A DNA stretch of 29,889 nt from UBA3907 sp033810155 (GTDB lineage: Bacteria; Bacillota; Sulfobacillia; Fermentithermobacillales; Fermentithermobacillaceae): positions 1-29,889 of the forward strand of contig JAPXKJ010000014.1 in NCBI GenBank assembly GCA_033810155.1. The letters are read 5' to 3'. Within the stretch, counting starts at the first letter, position 1. The number at the start of each line of letters is the position of its first letter. Made by a program: the position numbers and the translations under genes. Below, piece after piece: positions 17,478 through 24,855 of the stretch. The notes under the pieces are model-generated. The model was given only the letters and a program-made list of their open reading frames with translations, was not told the origin of the DNA and searched no databases.

Positions 17478-17762
17478 TCACGTGATTATATCGATCTGAA
17501 AATCCACTACTTCGCCATCTATGTTGTCTTCTACCCAAAGAACAACTTTGTTCAATGTGTCCAACGCGTATTTCTCCTGATTCGTCACCAAAGCGATACC
17601 CAGAAGAACCCGTCCCCAACAGTCATTGGCACCGACTTCCGCACAAGAGACGCCAAAGCGTTGCTGCAGTCTTGCTATGAGGCTTTTGGTGACTCGTCTT
17701 TTGTCTTTGAGCGAATGCATACCGAAAAGCCTTATATCCAATAGACACTGCCCTACTACCAT
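17478..17762 (-). CDS. ylxP: DUF503 family protein (YlxP-like)
   Basis: A small protein of about 94 residues of the DUF503 family. It begins MVVGQCLLDIRLFGMHSLKDKRRVTKSLIARL and ends EVVDFQIDII, the two most conserved parts of the family; V-A-E-V becomes CAEVGANDCWGRVLLGIA in the middle. ATG 17762 is chosen because GGGG lies seven bases upstream; the frame itself is open to 17780. The gene sits between infB and rbfA, the usual place of ylxP. Its role is not settled; a link to ribosome assembly is inferred from context. Confidence 0.9.
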   Translation of the reverse strand: MVVGQCLLDIRLFGMHSLKDKRRVTKSLIARLQQRFGVSCAEVGANDCWGRVLLGIALVTNQEKYALDTLNKVVLWVEDNIDGEVVDFQIDIIT

Positions 17763-17786
17763 GACAAAACCCCATCCCAAGCGATA

Positions 17787-20006
17787 CTAAGTTGGTTTTA
17801 CCTCTCTCATGACGAAAACCTCAATTATGTCGCCAGGCTTTATATCCTGGTAATGCTCGAGCCCGATCCCACATTCATAACCCTGAGCGACCTCGCTTAC
17901 GTCATCTTTGAACCGCCTGAGTGAAGATATTTTCCCCTCATATACTACTCTCCCGTCTCGGACGAGACGAACACCTGCATTCCGGACCACTTTACCGCTT
18001 ACGACGTAGCACCCTGCAACTGTACCGATGTTAGGAACGTGGAAAGTAGCTCTCACCTCAGCTCTTCCCAATACTGTCTCCTCGAATTTTGGTTTGACCA
18101 GGCCTTTGAGCATGTTCTCCACGTCTTCCAGAAGGTCGTAGATGATGCGATAGCTTCGAATCTCAACATTCTCCGCATCTGCCACGCTTCTTGCATTTGC
18201 ATCAGGTCTGACATTAAATCCAAGGATCTTCGCATCTGATGCTTTTGCAAGCATCACGTCTGATTCAATTACGGCTCCGACGCCTGAGTGAATGATCTCA
18301 AGTTTTACTTCGTCCGACTTTATCTTGTCGAGCGCCTGCAATATAGCTTCAAGCGACCCTTGAACGTCGCTCTTTAGGATCAACTTGAGTTCTCGCTTCT
18401 CATCTTCCTGCGCCTTGAGCAATTCTTCAAGAGTCATCCTGCTTGTAGAGCTGGCGGCGTGCTCCCGCCTAGCTAGTTGACGCTGCTCAATAATATGCTT
18501 GGCGGTCTTTTCGTCATCTACAACCAAAAAAACATCCCCGGCGTTTGGAAGATCTGATAGTCCCACTATCTCCACAGGAGTAGAAGGGCCGGCCTCTTCT
18601 ATTTGCGAGCCTTTTCCGTCATACATAGCTCTAATGCGACCCCAGGTTGTGTCGGTTATTATTATCTGACCAACCCTAAGCACCCCGGACTTGACAATGG
18701 CAGAGGCAACCGGCCCCCGCCCTTTATCGATCTTGGACTCTATGATGTACCCTCGAGCTCTTCTAGTAGGATCCGCTTTAAGCTCCTCTAACTCTGCTAC
18801 AAGAGAAATCATCTCCAAAAGCTCGTCAATGCCCTGCTTAGTCCTGGCAGACACTTCTACGACTACCGTATCTCCTCCCCATTCCTCAGGGACGAGTCCT
18901 ATATCAGCCAATTGCTGTTTAACCCGGTCCACCTTCGCCCCGGGTTTGTCAATCTTATTGATCGCAACTATCACAGGTACCCCTGCCGCCTTGGCGTGGT
19001 TAGCAGCTTCGACTGTCTGTGGCATTACTCCATCATCGGCAGCTACCACTAGTACAGCTATGTCAGTAATCTGCGCACCTCTAGCTCTCATCTGAGTAAA
19101 TGCTTCATGGCCAGGGGTATCAAGGAAAATCAACCTTCTCCCGTCATGTTCAACAAGTGAAGCGCCTATATGCTGGGTTATTCCTCCAGCCTCTCGCGCA
19201 GTTATGTTTGTATCCCGTATAGCATCCAAAAGCGATGTCTTCCCGTGATCTACATGACCCATCACGGTAACAACAGGTGGCCTGCTTTCAGCCTTTTCCG
19301 GATCGTCGGGTCGGGCCAATTCAAGAGCGATCTTCTCCTCGACAGAAGTCTCAGGCTCTTTGACGGTCACGACACACCCTAGTTTCTCGGCCACTTGACA
19401 TGCCAAATCCACTGGTACACTTTGATTAATACTAATGATTGCGCCTAACCCCATAAGCGTACGAAGCACAGTCCCCACAGGCACCCCTATGAGACTTGCA
19501 AGTTCCCTTACAGGAGTTTCACCTTGAATCGTGACTCGTCTGGCACCTGTCGCAGGCGCTTGAGGTTTGACTTGGCGACCACCTTTACCCTTCGCGCCCC
19601 TCCTCTGAGCAGCACTTCTATTCCCGGACTTAGCACTGGGATGTTTAGCAAAGGACTTACGGCTCGATTCTTTGGCTTGATCTCCTGTTGCACGAACAGT
19701 AGAACGCCTGTCTGAATTCTCGCGAGCAGTTGGCTTCCCAGATGCCTTTGTTGCATCCTTATGGACACCAGGCTCTTTTCGTTCCACCTTTTTCTGGCCG
19801 ATGTCAGTGATTTCCGCCTTTGGAGCCTGCCCAGAAACCGCTTTGCCTTTCGACCTCTTTTCTCGAACCTTGGCAGCAATATCGCCTTCTAGACTCGCCA
19901 TGTGATTCTTAACCACTATTCCCATATCGTTTAAGTCCGAGATTATGTCCTTTGAATCCACGCCGAGTTCCCTCGCTAGCTCATATACACGGATGCGTTT
20001 TACCAT
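17787..20006 (-). CDS. infB: Translation initiation factor IF-2
   Basis: A 739-residue GTPase that places initiator tRNA in the ribosomal P site. The N-terminus VKRIRVYELARELGVDSKDI is the IF2_N-like helical domain, followed by a basic low-complexity linker (about 45-155) and a second IF2_N domain (TPVRELASLIGVPVGTV). The G domain has G1 GHVDHGKT (250-257), G3 DTPGH (296-300) and G4 NKID (350-353). The C-terminal beta-barrel domains include GRAEVRATFHVPNIGTVAGCYV. The ATG has an AGGAGGTGAT site. It is 19 bp downstream of ylxR; the L7Ae-like ylxQ often present between them is missing. Confidence 0.98.
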   Translation of the reverse strand: MVKRIRVYELARELGVDSKDIISDLNDMGIVVKNHMASLEGDIAAKVREKRSKGKAVSGQAPKAEITDIGQKKVERKEPGVHKDATKASGKPTARENSDRRSTVRATGDQAKESSRKSFAKHPSAKSGNRSAAQRRGAKGKGGRQVKPQAPATGARRVTIQGETPVRELASLIGVPVGTVLRTLMGLGAIISINQSVPVDLACQVAEKLGCVVTVKEPETSVEEKIALELARPDDPEKAESRPPVVTVMGHVDHGKTSLLDAIRDTNITAREAGGITQHIGASLVEHDGRRLIFLDTPGHEAFTQMRARGAQITDIAVLVVAADDGVMPQTVEAANHAKAAGVPVIVAINKIDKPGAKVDRVKQQLADIGLVPEEWGGDTVVVEVSARTKQGIDELLEMISLVAELEELKADPTRRARGYIIESKIDKGRGPVASAIVKSGVLRVGQIIITDTTWGRIRAMYDGKGSQIEEAGPSTPVEIVGLSDLPNAGDVFLVVDDEKTAKHIIEQRQLARREHAASSTSRMTLEELLKAQEDEKRELKLILKSDVQGSLEAILQALDKIKSDEVKLEIIHSGVGAVIESDVMLAKASDAKILGFNVRPDANARSVADAENVEIRSYRIIYDLLEDVENMLKGLVKPKFEETVLGRAEVRATFHVPNIGTVAGCYVVSGKVVRNAGVRLVRDGRVVYEGKISSLRRFKDDVSEVAQGYECGIGLEHYQDIKPGDIIEVFVMREVKPT

Positions 20007-20025
20007 CCGACATCACCTCCTCACT

Positions 20026-20301
20026 CTAAACCTTGTCGATCTCTTCCGCGGCAAAACGTTCTAACTCCTCAATTATTGAAGGGGATAGCTCCGCACCAAA
20101 CACCCTAGACAACTTTTTCTTCCTTATCGCTTGACGAATACAGTCTGCCTTTGGACACACGTACGCACCACGGCCAGCCTTTTTGCCTGTCGGATCTATC
20201 TCTACCTGGCCATCAGGCGTTCGTACGATCCTAAGCATCTCTCTCTTAGGCCTAACCGTTTCACAGCCTAGGCATGTCCTCATAGGTATTTTCTTCGGCA
20301 C
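20026..20301 (-). CDS. ylxR: YlxR/RnpM family RNA-binding protein (DUF448)
   Basis: A 91-residue protein starting at GTG with a G-rich ribosome-binding site. PMRTCLGCETVRPKREMLRIVR, DPTGKKAGRGAYVCPKADC and AIRKKKLSRVF are the signature of the YlxR fold. C10, C13 and C49/C54 are placed as in the family. B. subtilis YlxR (RnpM) has been linked to RNase P regulation; that role here is by homology only. It lies between nusA and infB as expected. Confidence 0.93.
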   Translation of the reverse strand: MPKKIPMRTCLGCETVRPKREMLRIVRTPDGQVEIDPTGKKAGRGAYVCPKADCIRQAIRKKKLSRVFGAELSPSIIEELERFAAEEIDKV

Positions 20302-20336
20302 GGCACCACCCCCTCTGTTATCACACGATTATCGCT

Positions 20337-21374
20337 CTACCGCAAAGCATCGCGCTCTGACCGTATGTCAATCTTAAACCCGGTAAGTTTTGCGGCAAGT
20401 CTTGCGTTTTGCCCATCACGTCCTATCGCTAGGGACAACTGATTGTCTGGAACCGTTACCCTGGCGATTCTATTGGTTGGGTCAATTTCCACACCAACTA
20501 CCTTCGCAGGACTTAGAGCGTTAGCTACAAAAATCTCCGGGTCCTCGTTCCATTCTATTATATCAATCCTTTCTCCCCTGAGTTCCTGGACTATTACTTG
20601 AACACGAGACCCTCTTGGACCAACACATGCTCCAAGTGCGTCAACCTCAGGCAGATTTGCCTTGACTGCAACTTTGGACCTAGAACCGGGCTCTCGAGCC
20701 AGGCCCATTATCTCCACAATTCCGTCTCGAATCTCAGGCACCTCTAACTCCATAAGCCTTTTCAAAAGCCCTGGATGAGTTCTTGAAAGTAAGATCTGCG
20801 GACCTTTCGGCGTCTTCTTGACCTCAACAACGTACGCCTTTATCCTGTCGCGTTCGCGATATTGTTCGCTCCTTACCTGTTCTTGAGGGAAAATGAAGCC
20901 TTCCGCTCTACCCAAATCTACAATAACTATGCCTCTATCAACCCGGATGACTTGTCCTGTTACTACGTCACCTTGCCTCTCTGCAAATTCCTCATATACC
21001 ATGTCACGCTCTATGTCTCTGAGTTTCTGCATGACAACTTGCTTCGCCGTCTGAGCTGCGATACGTCCAAACCCCTGAGCAGCAATTTCCTCTTCGACGT
21101 AGTCACCAACCTGATAGCCGAGATGTTTGGCCCGCGCTTCATCAATAGATATCTCTTTGACAGGATCTGTCACCTTATCTACAACCTGACGGCGGGATAG
21201 GACTCTGATATTTCCGGTCGTTCCATCGAACTGAACTCTAACATTCTCAGCACTGCCATAGTGCTTACGATACGCCGACAAAAGCGCCGCTTCCATAGCA
21301 TCTACAAGATCTTCTTTTGGTATGCCCCGCTCTCTTTCAATTTGGTTCAGGGCATTCGTAATTTCGTTACTAAT
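20337..21374 (-). CDS. nusA: Transcription termination/antitermination protein NusA, apparent AUU start
   Basis: A 345-residue factor that binds RNA polymerase and modulates pausing, termination and antitermination. It has the N-terminal RNAP-binding domain (1 to about 130), an S1 domain (GQVIRVDRGIVIVDLG), KH1 (GACVGPRGSRVQVIVQEL) and KH2 (LSLAIGRDGQNARLAAKLTG), and no C-terminal acidic repeats, as in Bacillota. The first ATG in frame (21296) would delete about 26 conserved residues. Upstream the frame is open to the rimP stop at 21399 but holds no ATG, GTG or TTG. An ATT codon (21374-21372) lies nine bases after AAGGAGG and gives the normal opening (I/M)SNEITNALNQIERERGI. I therefore take AUU as the start. 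Confidence 0.95.
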   Translation of the reverse strand: MSNEITNALNQIERERGIPKEDLVDAMEAALLSAYRKHYGSAENVRVQFDGTTGNIRVLSRRQVVDKVTDPVKEISIDEARAKHLGYQVGDYVEEEIAAQGFGRIAAQTAKQVVMQKLRDIERDMVYEEFAERQGDVVTGQVIRVDRGIVIVDLGRAEGFIFPQEQVRSEQYRERDRIKAYVVEVKKTPKGPQILLSRTHPGLLKRLMELEVPEIRDGIVEIMGLAREPGSRSKVAVKANLPEVDALGACVGPRGSRVQVIVQELRGERIDIIEWNEDPEIFVANALSPAKVVGVEIDPTNRIARVTVPDNQLSLAIGRDGQNARLAAKLTGFKIDIRSERDALR

Positions 21375-21398
21375 TTTTCCCGCCCTCCTTTCAAGACC

Positions 21399-21884
21399 CT
21401 ACGATAGTTTTTCTTGATAGACTAGTTGAACTTTGCTTATATTTTGCCTGGAAAATGACATTTGGCCGCTCTTTGTAAGAATTGTGACTCTACTTTCTCC
21501 TTCCGAATAGTCCAATCCTACGAGAACCCCTTCAAACACTCGCTTCCCATCTATAGGGCCATAAAGATTAACCCTACAAAGACGTCCGCCAAATATCTGA
21601 TACTCTTTGTCTCGCTTGAGCACCCTCTCCAATCCAGGAGATGAAATCTCGAGATTATAGCTGCCGGCAATAGGATCCATTTCGTCGAGCATGGGGCTGA
21701 TGATGGTCTCAACGTTTACACAATCGTCCAACGTAACCCCGTTTGGCGAATAGATGGTCACGCGTAAGATGGTCTTCCTGTTCTCATCTGATGTCAGTTC
21801 AACATCCAATAATTCCAAGCCCGCAGCCCGCACTTCTGGCTCAAAGGCTTCGAAAAGACCTTCTAGCAATTGTTTACGACTCAT
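21399..21884 (-). CDS. rimP: Ribosome maturation factor RimP
   Basis: A 161-residue protein for 30S maturation. It has an N-terminal alpha/beta domain (LEGLFEAFEPEVRAAGLELLDVELTS), the conserved TLDDCVNVETIISPMLDE and SYNLEISSPGLERVLKRDKEY motifs, and a C-terminal SH3-like domain. ATG 21884 is preferred because AAGGGG is eight bases upstream; an in-frame GTG at 21893 overlaps that site. First gene of the translation/RNA operon; its leader carries an attenuator-like hairpin. The stop codon lies 24 bp before the apparent nusA start. Confidence 0.95.
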   Translation of the reverse strand: MSRKQLLEGLFEAFEPEVRAAGLELLDVELTSDENRKTILRVTIYSPNGVTLDDCVNVETIISPMLDEMDPIAGSYNLEISSPGLERVLKRDKEYQIFGGRLCRVNLYGPIDGKRVFEGVLVGLDYSEGESRVTILTKSGQMSFSRQNISKVQLVYQEKLS

Positions 21885-21900
21885 CCTTATCACCCCTTAA

Positions 21901-21932
21901 CATACAAAGAGTGGGTTCAACGAAACCCACTC
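21901..21932 (-). terminator. Leader attenuator hairpin upstream of rimP-nusA
   Basis: In the minus-strand leader a perfect nine-base-pair stem GAGTGGGTT / AACCCACTC (21932-21924 and 21917-21909) with a six-base loop is followed by TTTGTATGTT. The U-tract is interrupted, as in terminators that need NusA. It lies between the predicted promoter and rimP. In B. subtilis NusA is known to limit its own operon by NusA-dependent termination in the leader; the same control here is inference. Confidence 0.6.
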
Positions 21933-21982
21933 CGACGAAATTCCCTCGTTGCTTGTAACGTCCTTGATATTCTATGCACTTA

Positions 21983-22012
21983 AGTATAGCATAAAATTTA
22001 ACGTGATCGCAA
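21983..22012 (-). promoter_or_regulatory. Predicted sigma-A promoter of the rimP-nusA-infB operon
   Basis: On the minus strand TTGCGA (-35, 22012-22007), an 18-base spacer and TATACT (-10, 21988-21983) preceded by TGC as an extended -10. Transcription would start near 21976, giving a leader of about 90 bases before rimP. It is the only good match in the 168 bp between rimP and the divergent tautomerase gene; the plus-strand promoter must overlap this region but is not clear. Confidence 0.55.
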
Positions 22013-22052
22013 ATACATGGGATCGCGGAACTCGGTTTGTGGGGGTGACAGA

Positions 22053-22241
22053 GTGCCAATCGTTCAAATTGAGCTGATTGAGGGCAGGACAGTCGAGCAG
22101 CAGCGAGTCTTGGCCAAGGAAGTAACAGATGCAATAGTGAGATCTCTAGGGGTAAGTCCAGAAGCGGTAACTGTAATCATGAGAGATATGAAGAAAGAGA
22201 ATTTCGCTACCGGCGGCAAACTGCGCATAGACCAACACTGA
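22053..22241 (+). CDS. 4-oxalocrotonate tautomerase family protein
   Basis: A 62-residue protein, the size of single-domain tautomerases that form hexamers. It starts at GTG with GGGGGTG five bases upstream; the mature N-terminus is Pro (VPIVQIELIEGRTVEQQ), the catalytic Pro1 of the superfamily. Arg11 (EGRT) and Phe50 (ENFATGG) of 4-oxalocrotonate tautomerase are present, but the position of Arg39 is threonine (AVTVIMRD), so classical 4-OT activity is doubtful. It is the only plus-strand gene, monocistronic, and followed by a strong terminator. The substrate is unknown. Confidence 0.88.
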   Translation: MPIVQIELIEGRTVEQQRVLAKEVTDAIVRSLGVSPEAVTVIMRDMKKENFATGGKLRIDQH

Positions 22242-22250
22242 TTAAGATAC

Positions 22251-22300
22251 CTAAGAGGAAACTGCGAACCACGGCGGCACGCTGTTTCCTCTTAGTTTTT
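22251..22300 (+). terminator. Intrinsic terminator of the tautomerase gene
   Basis: A perfect 12-base-pair inverted repeat CTAAGAGGAAAC / GTTTCCTCTTAG (22251-22262 and 22284-22295) is followed by TTTTTGT. It lies ten bases past the tautomerase stop. On the minus strand the hairpin is not followed by a T-run, so it mainly serves the plus-strand gene, though it sits between convergent genes and may slow transcription from the peptidase side. Confidence 0.85.
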
Positions 22301-22330
22301 GTCGCTTTCCGTTTTCAGTCTCTCGCTGCT

Positions 22331-23305
22331 TCAGGCAAGCGGAGCAGGCGGATTCAAGTATCTTGCGAGGAATGCATAGATTTCCTTCCTCGATTCCCTT
22401 GCCAATTCTGTATCTATGCGGTTGAAAACATGCCCGCCAGGAGCACTTTCATAGATTTTGTACTCGAAGTCTTTTCCATACGCTTTTAGCGATTTGATCA
22501 AGTGCTCTACCTCTAGAACATTCACATCTTCGTCATTCGTTGTGGTGTGTATAAGAAGAGGGGTCTTGAGCTTATCCGCATTCCAAGCGGGGGATCTGCG
22601 TCGGTATTCGTTAACATCCTCATACGCTGTTTTTCCAATGTGGTAATCAGCTGAGAAAATCCGCCTGTAGGCATCGGTCTTGTATCCCATCCTAGCTACT
22701 ACGTCACTAACAGGAACACCTGCGTACCCTACTTTGTAACTCTCTGGATGATCGAAAAGATTCATAAGGGTTATCATCCCGCCATGGCTCCATCCCATGA
22801 TACCCACTCTATCAGGATCAACCAAAGGGTTGTTGCGTACCATCCAATTCCTGCCTTCCCAGACATCCTCGTTCTCTAAACCGCCATAGTCTATATACTG
22901 GTAGAACTGCTGCCCGTAACCTGTGCTACCCCTGTACTCAGGAGCAATGATGATATATCCCTGAGTCAAAAGTTCCCGAATCACATTCGCACACCCTGTG
23001 GAGAAATTAGCATGTACACCGCCGTGAACAAATACAAGAAGCGGGTATTTTTTATCTGACTCAGCAGTTTTGGGCACGAACGTATAAGCGGGAATCTTCA
23101 ACGGGTTGCCCTTGTCTTGAGGCGGTTGAGCCAACGGATTTGCAGGAGGCGGGCCAATGTATGTCACTTTATCAACATTTGCGATATCGCCAACTTTTTG
23201 ATACCACATCAGGTCATCTACCTGCTTAGCCAATGAACTGAACTCGTGGAACAAACTTTCCTGCATCATCCTGAGTTGTTCGAAATCTTTGATATCCTCA
23301 CCCAT
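22331..23305 (-). CDS. S9-type alpha/beta-hydrolase peptidase
   Basis: A 324-residue serine hydrolase of the prolyl oligopeptidase (S9) type, without the beta-propeller of full-length family members. The oxyanion/HGG region LLVFVHGGVHANF is at about 89-101; the nucleophile lies in GWSHGG (Ser173); the acid is in TTNDEDVNVLE (Asp258 or Asp260); the histidine is in APGGHVFNRID (His292). No signal peptide, so it is probably cytoplasmic. ATG start with AAGGAG 12 bases upstream. It follows the PucR-like regulator and lies close to an M24 peptidase, so it probably cleaves small, perhaps proline-containing, peptides. An esterase or acylaminoacyl role cannot be excluded. Confidence 0.85.
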   Translation of the reverse strand: MGEDIKDFEQLRMMQESLFHEFSSLAKQVDDLMWYQKVGDIANVDKVTYIGPPPANPLAQPPQDKGNPLKIPAYTFVPKTAESDKKYPLLVFVHGGVHANFSTGCANVIRELLTQGYIIIAPEYRGSTGYGQQFYQYIDYGGLENEDVWEGRNWMVRNNPLVDPDRVGIMGWSHGGMITLMNLFDHPESYKVGYAGVPVSDVVARMGYKTDAYRRIFSADYHIGKTAYEDVNEYRRRSPAWNADKLKTPLLIHTTTNDEDVNVLEVEHLIKSLKAYGKDFEYKIYESAPGGHVFNRIDTELARESRKEIYAFLARYLNPPAPLA

Positions 23306-23448
23306 CTTAATGACTCACTCCTTGTTACATTTATTCCGAGAGATACTCGTCTATCTGTAGTTCGACAAAACTCGCTGAAAACCCTCGCTTGCAGATCTAA
23401 AACGACGAAGAAAACTACAAAACCCCACCTTGCCCTTAATCTCCTACA

Positions 23449-24666
23449 TTAGGTAGTCTCACCGTCGGTATCTTCTAACACGCCTCTCGGACAACCGATT
23501 GCTTTAATCCACAGATGAACAGCTAGCCTCAGACCAGGATCATCCAATGAGCACTGAACAACTTCATTGAGCCTGCGCATACGATAATCCAGTGTATTAG
23601 GATGTATGTTCAAGCAGCTGGCCGCATCCTTTCTTTTTCCACCAAAGTCAAGCACTACTTCTAGAGTTTTGAGGAACTCTGTTCCATTTACTCTATCATA
23701 CAATGATATCTGTTCGACCAATTCGCGCCCGTAGGCGCTGCGGTCCTTGCACATGGCCATACATCCAATTAGGTCGTAAAGTGACACCTGCCCATAATCG
23801 AAAATCATAGAATCGGCCTCTGGATGGTACCTGATCCCAAGTTCTATGGCCTCACGGGCTTGTTGATAGCTCTCCTGAATAGCTGAAACGGCAATGAAAG
23901 GGCTGCCAATACCCACGAATTCCCGAAAACCGTGGGCGGTGAGAAACCTACTCAAACCAAAAGCGTTCTGTCTAACCCTATGCCATGGTTCGCCAAGCAT
24001 CAAGATCGCAACCTCATCTTTGTAATCGCAGCATATAGCATTTAGTTCATTTCTTCGAACAAAATCTTCCACAATTTCCAGTAGGCTTCGAGTAGAGGTC
24101 GATGCGCGAGAAGATCGATGACGCAGAACTAGAACCTGAAATGGGGATATGAATTCTATCCCCTTGCATCTGTCCTTCAGTTCGCCTAAATCGGACTTGC
24201 CTGGCGAGGAAATCAGTTCTAGAGCAACTAGTCGAGTCTCAGGTTCAGAAATCTCCAACTCCAAATCTCCTTTTGGGAAATTCCTGGCGATCATTCTTGC
24301 TGTCTGTATTATGGCAGCTTCGTCTTGAGGCATTATAGAACGTTCGCCATCATTGACCCACAAATAACCTAAGACGTTGCGTCCACAACGTATCGCAATG
24401 GCTATTCTTGAAGTGAACCCGATTTCCGGAATAGCCTCTACATGAACTACTCCTCTAGACGAATCAACTTTATCGTATACCCCATGTCTCTTCAGGGCTT
24501 CGATAGTGCTCTTCGAAGCACCTTTTCTGAGGAGCGTTTCCACCCTCACCTGGTCTACCGGGTGTTCATGGGCAGAATAGGCTATGAGATTTCCGTTGAT
24601 ATCCTCAAGAGTTATGGACCTCTTGATTAGCTTTGCCAGGTCATCGACTAAGATCTGCATCTCCAT
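23449..24666 (-). CDS. PucR/CdaR-family transcriptional regulator
   Basis: A 405-residue regulator. The N-terminal half (about 1-130) looks like a GAF/PAS-type sensor (SITLEDINGNLIAYSAHEH, IAIRCGRNVLGYLWVND); a central CdaR GGDEF-like region follows (about 160-300); the C-terminus has the PucR-type helix-turn-helix RKDAASCLNIHPNTLDYRM (about 345-363). Family members activate catabolic genes for purines, sugar acids, amino acids and, in the case of Bacillus PutR, proline. Its place between the M24 and S9 peptidases, downstream of the dehydrogenase operon, makes it the likely local activator responding to the dehydrogenase substrate. GGGGAGGGG precedes the ATG at a slightly long distance (12). 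Confidence 0.9.
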   Translation of the reverse strand: MEMQILVDDLAKLIKRSITLEDINGNLIAYSAHEHPVDQVRVETLLRKGASKSTIEALKRHGVYDKVDSSRGVVHVEAIPEIGFTSRIAIAIRCGRNVLGYLWVNDGERSIMPQDEAAIIQTARMIARNFPKGDLELEISEPETRLVALELISSPGKSDLGELKDRCKGIEFISPFQVLVLRHRSSRASTSTRSLLEIVEDFVRRNELNAICCDYKDEVAILMLGEPWHRVRQNAFGLSRFLTAHGFREFVGIGSPFIAVSAIQESYQQAREAIELGIRYHPEADSMIFDYGQVSLYDLIGCMAMCKDRSAYGRELVEQISLYDRVNGTEFLKTLEVVLDFGGKRKDAASCLNIHPNTLDYRMRRLNEVVQCSLDDPGLRLAVHLWIKAIGCPRGVLEDTDGETT

Positions 24667-24767
24667 TAAGTAATCAATCCCCTCCCCGATATAGGAACGT
24701 GTGAAAAACCGTCTAGTGTATAGTAATTTTGACGAAACTCAGATATATCCTCTTTCATACGTGTAGA

Positions 24768-24840
24768 ACCGACTATGAGGCCGCATACAGGCACCATATC
24801 GGTCGGACCTAGCCACTTGTGATAGCAGCATAGGCCCGAC
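24768..24840 (-). other. Two adjoining RNA hairpins between the M24 peptidase and regulator genes
   Basis: In the minus-strand RNA, GUCGGGCCUA (24840-24831) pairs fully with UAGGUCCGAC (24811-24802), one pair being G-U. ACCGAUAUG (24803-24795) pairs with CAUAGUCGGU (24777-24768), with one bulged G. The two hairpins share two bases, so they compete at the junction. Neither is followed by a T-run, so they are not simple terminators. They could be a leader switch, an mRNA-processing site or a REP-like element. Confidence 0.45.
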
Positions 24841-24855
24841 TATTGTTCGAGTACT

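Noticed and set aside
23294..23320. AUU start for the S9 peptidase (ATT AAG ATG after AAGGAG)
   Set aside because: The ATT has a better distance to the Shine-Dalgarno, but an in-frame ATG follows two codons later and the neighbouring regulator also has a 12-base spacing, so ATG is sufficient.
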